Numbered from the stretch's first letter, positions 17,413 to 26,982 are shown. The stretch is DNA of 64,000 nt from JALSRK01 sp964461995 (GCA_964461995.1 CAYWXL010000012.1:1-64000); one strand, 5' to 3'. Notes: generated by a model not told the origin, from the letters alone. Numbers and translations: made by a program.

Positions 17413-18249
17413 ATGGACGTCTACGAGGAGCTTGTGCGCCTGCGCCGCCGGGGCGAGAAGTGCGCGCTAGCGACCATCGTCTCGGTGAACGGGTCCATCC
17501 CCTCGTACCAGAACGCCAAGATCCTCGTGCGGCAGGACGGTTCGTTCGTGGGAACGATCGGCGGCGGCTGCGTGGAGGCCGAGGTCTACAACGCGGCACG
17601 GGAAGTGATGGAGACCGAGAAGGCGAAGATGCTCGAGTTCTCCCTCGGCCAGGACGTCGCCTATGAGAACGGCCTCATCTGCGGAGGGCAATTGAACGTG
17701 TACGTGGAGCCGGTGGTGCCGCAGCCCAGGGCGTTCCTTTTCGGGGCGGGCCACGTGTCGCAGGCCATCGCGAAAGTGGCGCATCTGGCGGGTTTTGCGA
17801 CGGTGGTGGTGGACGACCGGGAGCGGTTCGCCAGCCGCGAGCGCTTCCCCGACGCCGAGGAGGTCCACGCCGCCGAATACGAGGCGATCTTCCCGCGGTT
17901 GGAGATCAATTCCTCGAGCTACCTGATCATCGTGACGCGGGGACACCGCGACGACATGCGGGTGCTGCGGCTGGCGGTGGAGACCCCAGCCCGCTTCATC
18001 GCGATGATCGGCTCGAAGCGCAAAGTGATCAATATCGTAAAGGAACTCGAAAAGGAGGGCATCCCGCGGGAGAAGTTCGAGCGCTTGACGGCGCCCATGG
18101 GGCTGGACATCGGCGCGGTGACGCCCGAGGAGATCGCCGTCAGCGTGGTGGCAGAGATGATCGCCGTGCGCCGGCAGCCGGAATCCAAATGGCGCGAACT
18201 TTCGAAATCGATCTTCACGAATCCCTCGCTGCGAGGTCTGCTGAAGTAG
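17413..18249 (+). CDS. XdhC/CoxI family protein
   Basis: XdhC proteins bind molybdenum cofactor, help its sulfuration and insert it into xanthine dehydrogenase-type enzymes. The 278-residue protein has the N-terminal XdhC/CoxI domain (LATIVSVNGSIPSYQNAKILV, GTIGGGCVEAEV) and a C-terminal Rossmann-like domain (FLFGAGHVSQAIAKVAHLAGF, VVVDDRERFA, TRGHRDDMRVLR, MIGSKRK). A TACAAT hexamer at 17394-17399 lies 13 bases before the ATG, so the transcript leader may be very short. The next gene encodes a MobA-like nucleotidyltransferase, the usual partner. No molybdenum hydroxylase genes are in the window. Confidence 0.9.
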   Translation: MDVYEELVRLRRRGEKCALATIVSVNGSIPSYQNAKILVRQDGSFVGTIGGGCVEAEVYNAAREVMETEKAKMLEFSLGQDVAYENGLICGGQLNVYVEPVVPQPRAFLFGAGHVSQAIAKVAHLAGFATVVVDDRERFASRERFPDAEEVHAAEYEAIFPRLEINSSSYLIIVTRGHRDDMRVLRLAVETPARFIAMIGSKRKVINIVKELEKEGIPREKFERLTAPMGLDIGAVTPEEIAVSVVAEMIAVRRQPESKWRELSKSIFTNPSLRGLLK

Positions 18250-18259
18250 CCTTCGAACC

Positions 18260-18853
18260 GTGACGATCGCCGGGATCATCCTCGCCGCCGGAGCTGGGCG
18301 GCGGATGGGCTCTCCCAAAGCCTTGCTGCGGCTCGGCGGGGAGACGTTCTTCGACCGTATGGCCGATGTGATGCAGCCCTCGTGTGATCCGATCATCGCG
18401 GTTCTGGGCCATCATGAAGAGGCGGTGCGCCGCGGTGTGCGGCGAGCTAGCGCGGTGCGCTTCGTGCTCAATCCCGAGCCGGAGCGCGGGATGCTGAGCT
18501 CGCTGCAATGCGGGCTGCACGCGCTCCCGGCCAACGCGAAGGCGGTGATCTTCTGCCCGGTGGACTATCCGCTGGTGAAAGCAAAGACGGTGGCGGCGCT
18601 CGCCGAGGCGTTCCGGCGGCGGCCTGACGCGGCGGCCGTCGTGCCCACGTGCGGCAACCGCCGCGGCCATCCCGTGCTGGTGGCGCGTCCGGCGATGGAA
18701 GCGCTGCTGGCGCTTCCGCCCGAGGCCAGCCCGCGCGACGCCATGCGGCGTTTTCGCTCCAGCACCGTTTATATCGAAACGGCCGACGCCGGCATTCTAC
18801 ACGACGTGGACACACCCGCCGATTACGGACGTTTGGAGGACGGAGACCAATGA
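18260..18853 (+). CDS. MobA-like NTP transferase (MocA/molybdopterin cytidylyltransferase type)
   Basis: A 197-residue nucleotidyltransferase with the signature GIILAAGAGRRMGSPKALL, the PERGMLSSLQCG loop, the metal-binding PVDYPLV motif and a DVDTPADY C-terminal motif. The relationship to MocA and its place directly after xdhC suggest it makes molybdopterin cytosine dinucleotide for a xanthine-dehydrogenase or CO-dehydrogenase-type enzyme. GTG start at 18260, 10 bases after xdhC. The stop overlaps the start of the next gene (ATGA). Confidence 0.85.
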   Translation: MTIAGIILAAGAGRRMGSPKALLRLGGETFFDRMADVMQPSCDPIIAVLGHHEEAVRRGVRRASAVRFVLNPEPERGMLSSLQCGLHALPANAKAVIFCPVDYPLVKAKTVAALAEAFRRRPDAAAVVPTCGNRRGHPVLVARPAMEALLALPPEASPRDAMRRFRSSTVYIETADAGILHDVDTPADYGRLEDGDQ

Positions 18854-21198
18854 GCCGCCGGTCCCTCCGGCGCTGGATCGCGGCGGCGCTCTTCGTCCTT
18901 CTACTCGCGCTGGTGGCTCCTTTCTTCCGGATCAGCTCCTTGAAGGCCCCGGTGCGGACGGCGCTCGAAAGGGCGCTCGCCCGGGACGTTGAGGTCGGCG
19001 GCCCGGTGAGCCTGCGGGTGCTGCCCTCGCCCGGCGTTATCGTCGAAAACGTGGTGATCGCCGACGCGGACGCTTTCGGGATCGAACCATTTGCTTACGT
19101 GCCGGAGTTGGAGGCCTCGCTGGACCCGCTGGCTCTGGTTCGGGGACGGGTGGCGTTCCGCGGCCTTACGCTGATCGAACCGAGCATGAACCTGGTGAAG
19201 AATGCCGAGGGCGAGTGGAACTATCCGAGTCTCCTGGAGCGGGTCTTCGCGGCCCCGTCCTCCGGTCGCGCCTTGCTGCCGCGGATCGAGGTGCGCCGCG
19301 GACGCCTGAACTTCAAGTTCGGGGACCGGAAATCGGTCTTCTATCTTTCTGACGCCGACATCGCCGTAGGCCCGGAACCAGGTGACGAGCCGGCGCTGCG
19401 CTTCCGCTTTTCGGCTTCACCCTCGCGGACGGACCGGGCGGCGCAGGGTTTCGGCCGGTTTTCGGGCAACGGGCGGTTCGTCTATTCGCGCGACGGAGAG
19501 CACCGGGTGCGAATGGTGGTGCGCCTGGAGCGCAGCGCCATCCCCGAATTGCTGACTTTGTTCGGGGGGTACGGCGCCGGCTTGGGCGGTTTCCTCGCGT
19601 CGCGGGCGGAGTTCGAAGGTCCGCTCTCGCGGGTGCGGATCCGAGGGGAGCTCCAATTGGCCGAGGTGGATCAGCGGTTCATTCTGCCGCCCCGTTCCGG
19701 CGAGTGGGCGCTGAACTATGAGGGCACGTTGGACATGGTCCGGCAGGAAGTAAGGCTGCAAACTCGTCCACGCCGCGAACGCCTTCCTCTTTCCATCCGG
19801 TTCTTCGCCGGCGGCTACCTCACCCGTCCGCGGTGGGCCCTTGTCGCCGCAGCGGACCGGTTGCAGCTCGAAACCATCCCGGCGCTGGCTGCGGAGCTGG
19901 GCGTGCCGCTCTTCACGGGCCTGAAATTGCGGGGGTGGCTCTCCGGCGCAGTGGGACGGTCGGCTGACGGGCGGATCCTCGGACGGTTTCGTGCGACCGA
20001 TGTGGAGCTGAGCGCCCCTGGCGGGGAAACGGTCCATGTCGAGGCGGCGACGGTGACCGCGGTGGATGACTTGCTGAGCGTGGCGCCGGCTCGGGTCGTC
20101 GTGGAGGGGCGTGAAGCGGCCACCGTCAGCGGGTCCTATTCCCGGACGGCCCGGGAGTTGAATATCGTTGTGGGTTCGCGCCGATTCCCCATCGATCGGT
20201 TCGTCTCGCTTTGGAAAGCGATGGCTCGTTCCGAACCGCCTCGGGCGTTCCGGTTCGGCTCGGGCGGCTATTGGACGGGGATTCTGCGTTTCCGCGGCAC
20301 TCCCGATGAACAACTATGGAGCGGCAACGCCGTTCTCGGCAACCGCCGGCTGGCCGTGCCGGGCCTCGCCAGCGACGTGCGGATTCGCCGGGCGGAAACG
20401 GACGCGGCAGGCAACGAGATCCGGCTCGATGCCCGAGTGGGGAAGATCGCCGTCCACGCTCTGTGGCGGCGGCCGGACCGGTTGGAGATCGGCTGTGACA
20501 AGGCGGCGGTGGAAGAGCTGGAGGAGCTTCTGCGTCCCTCCCTCGCCTGGGGACCTTCCGGCTTGATCGCCCGGGCGTTTCGGTTGCGCCAGACAACGAT
20601 GCCCCGCTGGCTTGCGCGCCGCCGGTTGCAGGGGATCTTCCGGGCGGACAGGATCACCGCCGGGGCGGCTGTTCTGAGCGGGGTGGAAGCGCGGTATTTT
20701 TGGAACGGTCCCCGGCTGGAGATCCATCTGGAGCGCGGCGTTGCCTCGCGTGGGAATCTAGCTGGAGTTCTTCGGGTGGATCTGGCGACGGGTTCTCCTC
20801 GCTGGTCGGCCACCGGTCGTCTGACGGGATTCTCTTGGAACGGAGCGGAAGTGGGCGTGGCGGCAAATCTCGAAACCGAGGGCGCCGGATTCGACGCCAT
20901 CGGCGCGCTGCGGGCCGAAGGCGAGTTTGCGGCGAGATTCGGCAAACCGGCGGCAGGGGTGCATGAGGCGAGCGGCTGCTTCGAGTTCCGCCCGGCGGGG
21001 TTTGGACCGCAACTCGACCTGCCTTGCCTCCGGCTGGTGACGGAAGAGGCTGGCGTCCTCGACGGCTGGGGCCAGGTAGACGGTCTCGGGCGGATCCGGC
21101 TGGAGCTCTTCAATGGGGATCGCTGGTATGAAGCCTCTGGACGTCTCGCTCCCCTGTCGCTCCGGATCCGGCCGGTCAAGCCCCGTGGGATAGAATGA
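18850..21198 (+). CDS. AsmA-like family protein
   Basis: A 782-residue protein with one N-terminal membrane anchor (about residues 9-27) and a very long beta-rich periplasmic region. The N-terminal part shows the AsmA pattern: PVRTALERALARDVEVGGPVSLR, GVIVENVVIADADAFG, LEASLDPLALVRGRVAFRGL and EPSMNLVKNAEGEWNYPSLL. AsmA-like proteins form hydrophobic grooves that bridge inner and outer membranes and probably carry phospholipids. The ATG at 18850 overlaps the previous stop; the long upstream extension of the frame to 18649 lies inside the MobA-like gene and is rejected. Confidence 0.85.
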   Translation: MSRRSLRRWIAAALFVLLLALVAPFFRISSLKAPVRTALERALARDVEVGGPVSLRVLPSPGVIVENVVIADADAFGIEPFAYVPELEASLDPLALVRGRVAFRGLTLIEPSMNLVKNAEGEWNYPSLLERVFAAPSSGRALLPRIEVRRGRLNFKFGDRKSVFYLSDADIAVGPEPGDEPALRFRFSASPSRTDRAAQGFGRFSGNGRFVYSRDGEHRVRMVVRLERSAIPELLTLFGGYGAGLGGFLASRAEFEGPLSRVRIRGELQLAEVDQRFILPPRSGEWALNYEGTLDMVRQEVRLQTRPRRERLPLSIRFFAGGYLTRPRWALVAAADRLQLETIPALAAELGVPLFTGLKLRGWLSGAVGRSADGRILGRFRATDVELSAPGGETVHVEAATVTAVDDLLSVAPARVVVEGREAATVSGSYSRTARELNIVVGSRRFPIDRFVSLWKAMARSEPPRAFRFGSGGYWTGILRFRGTPDEQLWSGNAVLGNRRLAVPGLASDVRIRRAETDAAGNEIRLDARVGKIAVHALWRRPDRLEIGCDKAAVEELEELLRPSLAWGPSGLIARAFRLRQTTMPRWLARRRLQGIFRADRITAGAAVLSGVEARYFWNGPRLEIHLERGVASRGNLAGVLRVDLATGSPRWSATGRLTGFSWNGAEVGVAANLETEGAGFDAIGALRAEGEFAARFGKPAAGVHEASGCFEFRPAGFGPQLDLPCLRLVTEEAGVLDGWGQVDGLGRIRLELFNGDRWYEASGRLAPLSLRIRPVKPRGIE

Positions 21199-21270
21199 CG
21201 GATTGAGACAGCCGCAACTCCGGAGCCGGCGGAGCGGCACTGGGAGTCCGCAACGGGGTCTGCATCTCGA

Positions 21271-22095
21271 ATGGATGAGAGTCTGAGCTGGGAAGCCATG
21301 GTAGCGGCCCTCCGGAGGATGCGCGAGGCGGAAGGGCTGCGGGAGCTGGCCGCCGTTCTCGCCGAAACGGCAGGCCGGCTCGCGCCGCGGACGGCGGTGC
21401 TGCTGCGCTCCGGCACTCAGCTTCGGCTCGCGGCTGTTTGCGGTTTCGAGCCTGTTGCTGGAACCGTCGAAGCCGCTCTCGGGGCGGCGCCAGCGCTGGC
21501 GCAGGCGGTGAAGAGCGGGGACTGCGTGGTGGCTATCCACACGCCGACCGAGTTGTCGGTGTCCCTTGCGCGCGCACTGCCGGCCAAGCCGGGCGCGCGT
21601 GTGATTCTCGCCCCGCTGGCGGGCCGCCGCTCCACGCATGGGGTCCTGTATGCGGAAGCCGGGGCGGAGGTGTCGCCGGCGCCCTTTGAAGCGCTGGCCG
21701 CGGCCGCCGGACTGGCCGCCGACAGCCTCGCCGGGGTGGAATCGGCGCCTGCGGGTCTGGTGGCCTTGAAGGTGGACCCGCAGCCGGCGGGAGCGGTTAC
21801 GCAACCGGCGGACCAGGCAGCGTTGGAACTCGATGAAAGCGCCCGCCGGTTCGCGCGAGTGAAGGTGGCCGCGATCCTCGAACGCCGCTCCCAAGCGGTG
21901 AAAGAGGGCCGCGCAGCGGGGGATCTCTACCGGCGGCTTCAGCGCGAGATCGATGCCGCGCGGGCCGAGTACAAGGAGCAGTTTCTAGAAGACAAAGGGT
22001 TCCAAGCCGATTATTTCCATGAGGAGCTGGTCCGCACATTGGCTGACGACGATGCTTCGTTGCTCGGTCCCGACTACCCTGGGCCTCTGGTTTAG
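21271..22095 (+). CDS. GAF-like protein with conserved helical C-terminus
   Basis: A 274-residue cytoplasmic protein. Residues ~10-155 look like a divergent GAF sensory domain (AVLLRSGTQLRLAAVCGF, VILAPLAGRRSTHGVLYAEAG). Residues ~185-274 form a charged helical segment (ARRFARVKVAAILERR, DLYRRLQREIDAARAEYKEQF) closing with DYFHEELVRTLADDDASLLG. I recall similar tails in acidobacterial proteins of unknown function, but this needs a search. Its 3' end overlaps the lytic transglycosylase gene by 44 bases. No output domain is visible, so a signalling role is only inferred. Confidence 0.7.
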   Translation: MDESLSWEAMVAALRRMREAEGLRELAAVLAETAGRLAPRTAVLLRSGTQLRLAAVCGFEPVAGTVEAALGAAPALAQAVKSGDCVVAIHTPTELSVSLARALPAKPGARVILAPLAGRRSTHGVLYAEAGAEVSPAPFEALAAAAGLAADSLAGVESAPAGLVALKVDPQPAGAVTQPADQAALELDESARRFARVKVAAILERRSQAVKEGRAAGDLYRRLQREIDAARAEYKEQFLEDKGFQADYFHEELVRTLADDDASLLGPDYPGPLV

Positions 22096-24274
22096 CCTGT
22101 TCGCGGTTTTGGCGCTGGGACCGCTCGTCCACTCCGCCGACGGCGCCCTGGCTGACCTGATCGAGGCGTACCGGAAAAAACCTTCGCCTACGACGCGGGC
22201 GGCTTTGGTGAAGTTCGCCGAGGCGCATCCCACGGGGGATGAAGGGGCCCTGGCGCTGCTGGCCCTCGGCGCCGGCGAGGTTGAAGGAGACGAAGCAGCC
22301 CAAGCCGTGGCGTGGCTCCGCGAGGCCAAGAAGCGCCTGCCTTCCATTGCCGACTACGCGGCCTACCACCTCGCCATCGCGCTGGCCAAACAGGAGCGCT
22401 ACGGCGAAGCCATCTCCGAGCTCGAGTGGGTGCTGAACTTCGATCCCCGCTCGCCGTTCCAATTGCGCGCGATCTTGCGCGCGGGCGAGATCTATCTGGA
22501 GAGCGGAAATCCCCGCCTCGGGGTGGAACTGATGCGGCGCTACGCCGGGCTGCTTCCGGCTCCGGAAGGGTTGGCGATCAAGGCCCGCCTGGAGGAGGCT
22601 GCCGGGATGCTCAGCGCGGCGGCGGCGACCTGGCAGGAGGTCTACTACGGGTATCCGGTTTCCGTCGAGGCGCAGCAAGCCTCTGCTGCGTTGAGGCGGC
22701 TGAAGACGCGGCTGCGCAACCGCTACCCGCCGGTGACGGCGGAGGCCATGTTCCGCCGGGTGGACAAGCTCATCCGGGCGCGCCGGCACCTGACGGCCCG
22801 GCGGGAGCTCCAGCAGATGACCACGACCCTCGGCGGGGCGGACCGCGACCGGGCGCGTGTCTGGCTCGGCAAGGCGCGCCACATACGGCGCCACGACACG
22901 ATAGCGTACCGCTGGCTCAAATCGTTGAGGGTGGCCGATCCCGAGGCGGACGCCGAACGATTGTATTACCTGCTGGCGGCGGCGCGGCGCCTTGGCCGCA
23001 GGAGCGAAGTGGTTCGCATCGTCAAGGAGCTGGGCGAGAAGCACCCGGACTCTCCGTGGCGGCTCGAGGCCCTCGTGTCCGCCGGTAACATGTATTTGCT
23101 CGAGAACGACCACGAGCGCTTCTTGCCGTACTACCGCGCTTGCGCGGAAGAGTTCCCCGAAAGCGATTGGGCGCCTTACTGCCATTGGAAGGTCGCCTGG
23201 AGCCATTACATCCGGCGGCGTCCCGAAGCCGCCGACCTGCTGCGCTCGCACGTGGAACGTTATCCGGGATCGAACAAGACCCCGGCGGCCCTTTATTTCC
23301 TCGGGCGTCTCGCGGAGCGGAACGGAGACCAAGCCGCCGCCGCGGCCTGGTACCGCGAAGTGGCCCACCAGTACCCGAACTGGTACTACGGGTTTCTGGC
23401 ACAGGACCGGCTGGAGAGTCTCGGCCCGGGCGGCGGGGACGGCGAAGCCGCCGCTGAGGTGCACGAGTTCCTCTCCCACGTCGCGTTTCCACCCCGGCGT
23501 CACCAGAAGAATTTCGACCCAAGCCCGCTGACGGAAACGCGGCTGCAGCGCGGACGGCTTCTGCTGGCCGCTGGATTCCGGCGCTGGGGAGAACAGGAGC
23601 TCCGCTGGGGAGCCCGCACGGGCGCCCAGGGGCCGGTGCTGGCACTGGAACTCGCGAGGTCCGCCGCGGCCGCGGGAGACTACGGCAAGAGCATACGTTT
23701 TATCAAGGCGCTGGCCCCGGGCTACCTGTTCATGGGGCTCGACGAAGCGCCGGACGAGTTCTGGAGACTCGCCTTTCCTCTTCCGTATCGCGCCATCCTG
23801 GAAAAGTACGCCAAACGGCGGAACATCGATGTGTACTTTCTCGCCGCTTTGATTCGACAAGAATCGGAGTTCAACGCCAGGGCGGTCTCGAGGGCCCGGG
23901 CGCGGGGCTTGACGCAGATTCTGCCCTCCACCGGCCGGCTGCTGGCGCGGAAGCTGAGGATTCGAGGCTACCGGACTTCCTATCTTTACCGCCCCGAGAT
24001 CAACGTTAACATGGGGACGTACTACCTGCGTAGTTTAATCGACGATCTGGACGGCCACACAGAAGCGGCGCTCGCCTCCTACAACGCGGGGCGGACGCGC
24101 GTAAAGCGCTGGCTGACGTGGGCGGAGTTCCGCGAGCCGGCCGAATTCGTCGAGACGATCCCCTTCACCGAGACGCGGACCTATGTCCAAACGGTTCTGC
24201 GGAATGCGGAGATCTACCGCCGGCTTTACGGCCGGGGCCGGTTAACGGCCGTGACCCGGCCGCGTTCGGACTGA
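22052..24274 (+). CDS. Soluble lytic murein transglycosylase (SLT/GH23) with TPR-like superhelix
   Basis: Cleaves peptidoglycan glycan strands to 1,6-anhydromuramyl products in the periplasm. About 740 residues: signal peptide (MLRCSVPTTLGLWFSLFAVLALG), a long helical tetratricopeptide-like region (about 30-560), then the SLT domain. The catalytic Glu is Glu604 in FLAALIRQESEFNARAVS, followed by GLTQILPSTGRLLARKL and LASYNAGRTRVKRWL. The layout is that of Slt70. The ATG at 22052 gives a clean signal peptide and lies inside the end of the previous gene; the alternative at 22019 adds 11 residues. Confidence 0.92.
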   Translation: MLRCSVPTTLGLWFSLFAVLALGPLVHSADGALADLIEAYRKKPSPTTRAALVKFAEAHPTGDEGALALLALGAGEVEGDEAAQAVAWLREAKKRLPSIADYAAYHLAIALAKQERYGEAISELEWVLNFDPRSPFQLRAILRAGEIYLESGNPRLGVELMRRYAGLLPAPEGLAIKARLEEAAGMLSAAAATWQEVYYGYPVSVEAQQASAALRRLKTRLRNRYPPVTAEAMFRRVDKLIRARRHLTARRELQQMTTTLGGADRDRARVWLGKARHIRRHDTIAYRWLKSLRVADPEADAERLYYLLAAARRLGRRSEVVRIVKELGEKHPDSPWRLEALVSAGNMYLLENDHERFLPYYRACAEEFPESDWAPYCHWKVAWSHYIRRRPEAADLLRSHVERYPGSNKTPAALYFLGRLAERNGDQAAAAAWYREVAHQYPNWYYGFLAQDRLESLGPGGGDGEAAAEVHEFLSHVAFPPRRHQKNFDPSPLTETRLQRGRLLLAAGFRRWGEQELRWGARTGAQGPVLALELARSAAAAGDYGKSIRFIKALAPGYLFMGLDEAPDEFWRLAFPLPYRAILEKYAKRRNIDVYFLAALIRQESEFNARAVSRARARGLTQILPSTGRLLARKLRIRGYRTSYLYRPEINVNMGTYYLRSLIDDLDGHTEAALASYNAGRTRVKRWLTWAEFREPAEFVETIPFTETRTYVQTVLRNAEIYRRLYGRGRLTAVTRPRSD

Positions 24275-24367
24275 GGCGCGCTTGTGGAGCGTGGTCGGCG
24301 AAGACCGGTAGCGGCGGCTTTCCATAGAAGTCTCATTCCCGAGCAAGATGGCGGCCGTGGGCGGGCG

Positions 24368-24373
24368 TACAAT
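24368..24373 (+). promoter_or_regulatory. Possible -10 element before the MacB-type permeases
   Basis: TACAAT in the 209-base gap before the permease pair, about 110 bases upstream of its start. No convincing -35 was found at the right distance. Offered as the best candidate in this gap. Confidence 0.3.
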
Positions 24374-24483
24374 TGTCCTTGAAGGTCACGGCGAACCGCC
24401 GGGAGAACCGCAACGAGCGGGGATCTCCCGCGTGGGCGCACGGCCAAGACTTCTCGCGCTGTCCTTCCGTTGGGTACCGGCCG

Positions 24484-25710
24484 ATGCTCTCCTTCCGTGA
24501 CGATCTGGCGCAGTCGATCGCCGCGCTCCGCGCCCATAAGCTGCGGGCGTGGCTCACCGTCCTGGGCTTGACGATGGGGGTGGCGACGCTCATTACGGTG
24601 ATGACGTTAATCCAAGGGGCCAACCGCTATGTCGAGGAGAAGATCGCCAACCTCGGCACCGACGTCTTTCAGATCTCGCGGCTGCCGTTTGCGGCCACGG
24701 ACTTCGCCGTTTACTTGAGGGCGATGCGGCACCGCCGGCTGGAGTTGAGCGACATGCGGGCGATCGCCGAGAGGTGCCGCGCTTGCCGCCGGGTGGGGGC
24801 TTCGGTGATCAGCCAGACGCGGGTGCGGGCGGGTAACCGGGAGCTGACCGACGTTTCGCTGATCGGGCAGACCGCTTCCATGGCGGACATCGACACGCGC
24901 ACGGTCGAACTCGGGCGCTACTTCACTCCCGGCGAGGACCAGCGCGGGGCGCGGGTCTGCCTGATCGGGCACCGCATCGCCGAAGAACTCTTCGCCGGCC
25001 TGGATCCGGTGGGGCGGACCTTGCGCGCCGATAACACCGAGCTGCGCGTCATCGGCAAGTACGAGCCTATCGGCTCGATCCTGGGCATGGATCAGGACAA
25101 TTTCGTAGTCATCCCCATGGGGACGTTCCAGCGGCTCCGGGGCAGCCGCCGTAGCATCATCATCGACGTCCAAGCGGCCGGAAGCGATACTTTGTTTCAA
25201 CGGGCCATCGACGAAGCGACGGTCATTCTGCGCGTGCGCCGGCGCTTGCGGCCCACCCAAGAAGACGACTTTTTCATCGGCACGGCTTCCAGCTACATCG
25301 CCCTTTGGGAGTCGGTCAGCAGCGCGTTCTTCGCGGTCTTCGTCACGGTCAGCTCCATCTCGGCGGTGGTCGGGGGCATCGTGATCATGAACGTCATGCT
25401 CGTGAGCGTCGTGGAGCGCACCAAGGAGATCGGCGTCCGCCGGGCTACGGGAGCGACGCGGAACGACATCCTGCGGCAGTTTCTGACCGAGAGCGTGCTG
25501 CAGTGTCTGGCCGGCGGATCGCTCGGCACGCTTCTCGGCTTCGCGGCGGCGACGGCCGTGAAGACATTCACGGATTTCCCCGCAGCGGTCCAGCCCTGGG
25601 TGGCTCTGCTGGGAGTCATGTTGAGTTCCTCGATCGGTTTGTTCTTCGGGATCTACCCAGCGACCCGGGCGGCGCAACTCGACCCGGTGGAAGCCCTAAG
25701 GAGCGAGTGA
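24484..25710 (+). CDS. MacB-type ABC transporter permease
   Basis: A 408-residue inner-membrane permease of the MacB/FtsX superfamily: N-terminal helix within LRAWLTVLGLTMGVATLITVMTL, a MacB-type periplasmic core domain (about 45-280, with LGRYFTPGEDQRGARVCLIG), and three C-terminal helices with VERTKEIGVRRATGATRNDILRQFL and the terminal GIYPATRAAQLDPVEALRSE. It starts a tandem with a homologous permease four bases downstream. No ATP-binding protein is encoded nearby. The frame is open from 24373, but the conserved family start is at the ATG at 24484. Confidence 0.88.
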   Translation: MLSFRDDLAQSIAALRAHKLRAWLTVLGLTMGVATLITVMTLIQGANRYVEEKIANLGTDVFQISRLPFAATDFAVYLRAMRHRRLELSDMRAIAERCRACRRVGASVISQTRVRAGNRELTDVSLIGQTASMADIDTRTVELGRYFTPGEDQRGARVCLIGHRIAEELFAGLDPVGRTLRADNTELRVIGKYEPIGSILGMDQDNFVVIPMGTFQRLRGSRRSIIIDVQAAGSDTLFQRAIDEATVILRVRRRLRPTQEDDFFIGTASSYIALWESVSSAFFAVFVTVSSISAVVGGIVIMNVMLVSVVERTKEIGVRRATGATRNDILRQFLTESVLQCLAGGSLGTLLGFAAATAVKTFTDFPAAVQPWVALLGVMLSSSIGLFFGIYPATRAAQLDPVEALRSE

Positions 25711-25713
25711 GCC

Positions 25714-26982
25714 GTGAGCGGGAGCGAGATTCGGGAGAACCTGACCATCGCGCTGGACACGCTCCGAACGCACAAGGTGCGCTCCGGCCTTACGGTACTG
25801 GGGATCGTGATCGGGGTGACGTCGGTGATCTCGGTCGCCGCGGTCATCGACGGACTCAACGCCTACATCGCCCACCGGGTCGAAGAGATGGGCTCACGCA
25901 CCTACTACATCTCGCGTTTCTCGATGAGCGCGGGTTTTGGGCGGGTACCGGAAAAGATCCGGAAGCGGAAATACCTGCGCCCGTCGGACGCCGCTTACCT
26001 GCGGGAGACCTGCCCTTCCCTGGAGATCGCCACGGCCTTCAGCGGCCGTCCGCTGGGTCCCTCACGGCCGGCAATGAGGCTGAACGAAATCCGGTACCGC
26101 GACGAGCTGGTGGACAACGCAATCCTGCGCGGCGTGGAGCCGGAGATCGGCGCAGCGATCCCATTGTTCGACGTCAGCCACGGACGCTTCATTTCGCAGT
26201 TCGACGAAGACCACGCCCGCAACGTGATTGTCGTTGGGCAGGCGATTGCTGAAGCGCTGTTCCCTCATGTTGACCCGCTGGGCCGCACAGTGCGGCTCAA
26301 CGGAAGGGAGTTCGAAGTCATCGGGGTTTTCCGCGAGGATCCCGGCCTTTTCGGCGGGCCCGGAGTAGACCAAGTGGCCGCGATTCCCCTCTCGACCTTC
26401 CGCAAGCACTATCCGGAGATCCGCGAGTTCCTGATCGCCTTCGTCATCAGGCGCGACGTCTCGACGGACGCTGGAATGACGGAAGTGATCGACGCGATGC
26501 GCCGCCGGCGCCGGGTGCCTTACAACGAAGAGAACGATTTCGAGATCTTCAGCCCCGACTTTCTTTCCGATCTCTGGGACCAGCTCACCAGCGCCCTGGT
26601 GATCCTCACGTCCGTCATCAGCTCGATCGGTCTGCTGGTAGGAGGCATTGGAGTAATGAACATCATGCTGATTTCGGTGACCGAGCGGACCACTGAAATC
26701 GGCATCCGCAAGGCGATCGGGGCCCGCCGGTCCGACATCCGGGCGCAGTTTCTTATGGAAGCGACGGCGCTCAGTCTGACCGGAGGGGTGATCGGCATTC
26801 TGCTGGGGACGCTAGTGGCTTTCCTGGTGAGGACGTTCATTCCGTACATCCCGGCGGACGTTTCCCTCCTGTGGGTCGCTCTCGGCGTTACGATATCCAT
26901 AGGCGTCGGACTGTTCTTCGGCTATTACCCGGCCAATCGGGCGGCCGCGCTGGATCCGATCGTTTGTTTGCGCTATGAGTGA
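25714..26982 (+). CDS. MacB-type ABC transporter permease
   Basis: A 422-residue second permease of the same family: LRTHKVRSGLTVLGIVIGVTSVI at the N-terminus, a periplasmic core with EDHARNVIVVGQAIAEALFP, then C-terminal helices with ERTTEIGIRKAIGARRSDIRAQFL and YYPANRAAALDPIVCLRYE. GTG start at 25714, four bases after the upstream permease stop, so the two are likely translated together and could form a heterodimer. Their product could be an efflux or lipoprotein-handling transporter once paired with an ATPase from elsewhere. The end overlaps the GNAT gene by 8 bases. Confidence 0.88.
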   Translation: MSGSEIRENLTIALDTLRTHKVRSGLTVLGIVIGVTSVISVAAVIDGLNAYIAHRVEEMGSRTYYISRFSMSAGFGRVPEKIRKRKYLRPSDAAYLRETCPSLEIATAFSGRPLGPSRPAMRLNEIRYRDELVDNAILRGVEPEIGAAIPLFDVSHGRFISQFDEDHARNVIVVGQAIAEALFPHVDPLGRTVRLNGREFEVIGVFREDPGLFGGPGVDQVAAIPLSTFRKHYPEIREFLIAFVIRRDVSTDAGMTEVIDAMRRRRRVPYNEENDFEIFSPDFLSDLWDQLTSALVILTSVISSIGLLVGGIGVMNIMLISVTERTTEIGIRKAIGARRSDIRAQFLMEATALSLTGGVIGILLGTLVAFLVRTFIPYIPADVSLLWVALGVTISIGVGLFFGYYPANRAAALDPIVCLRYE

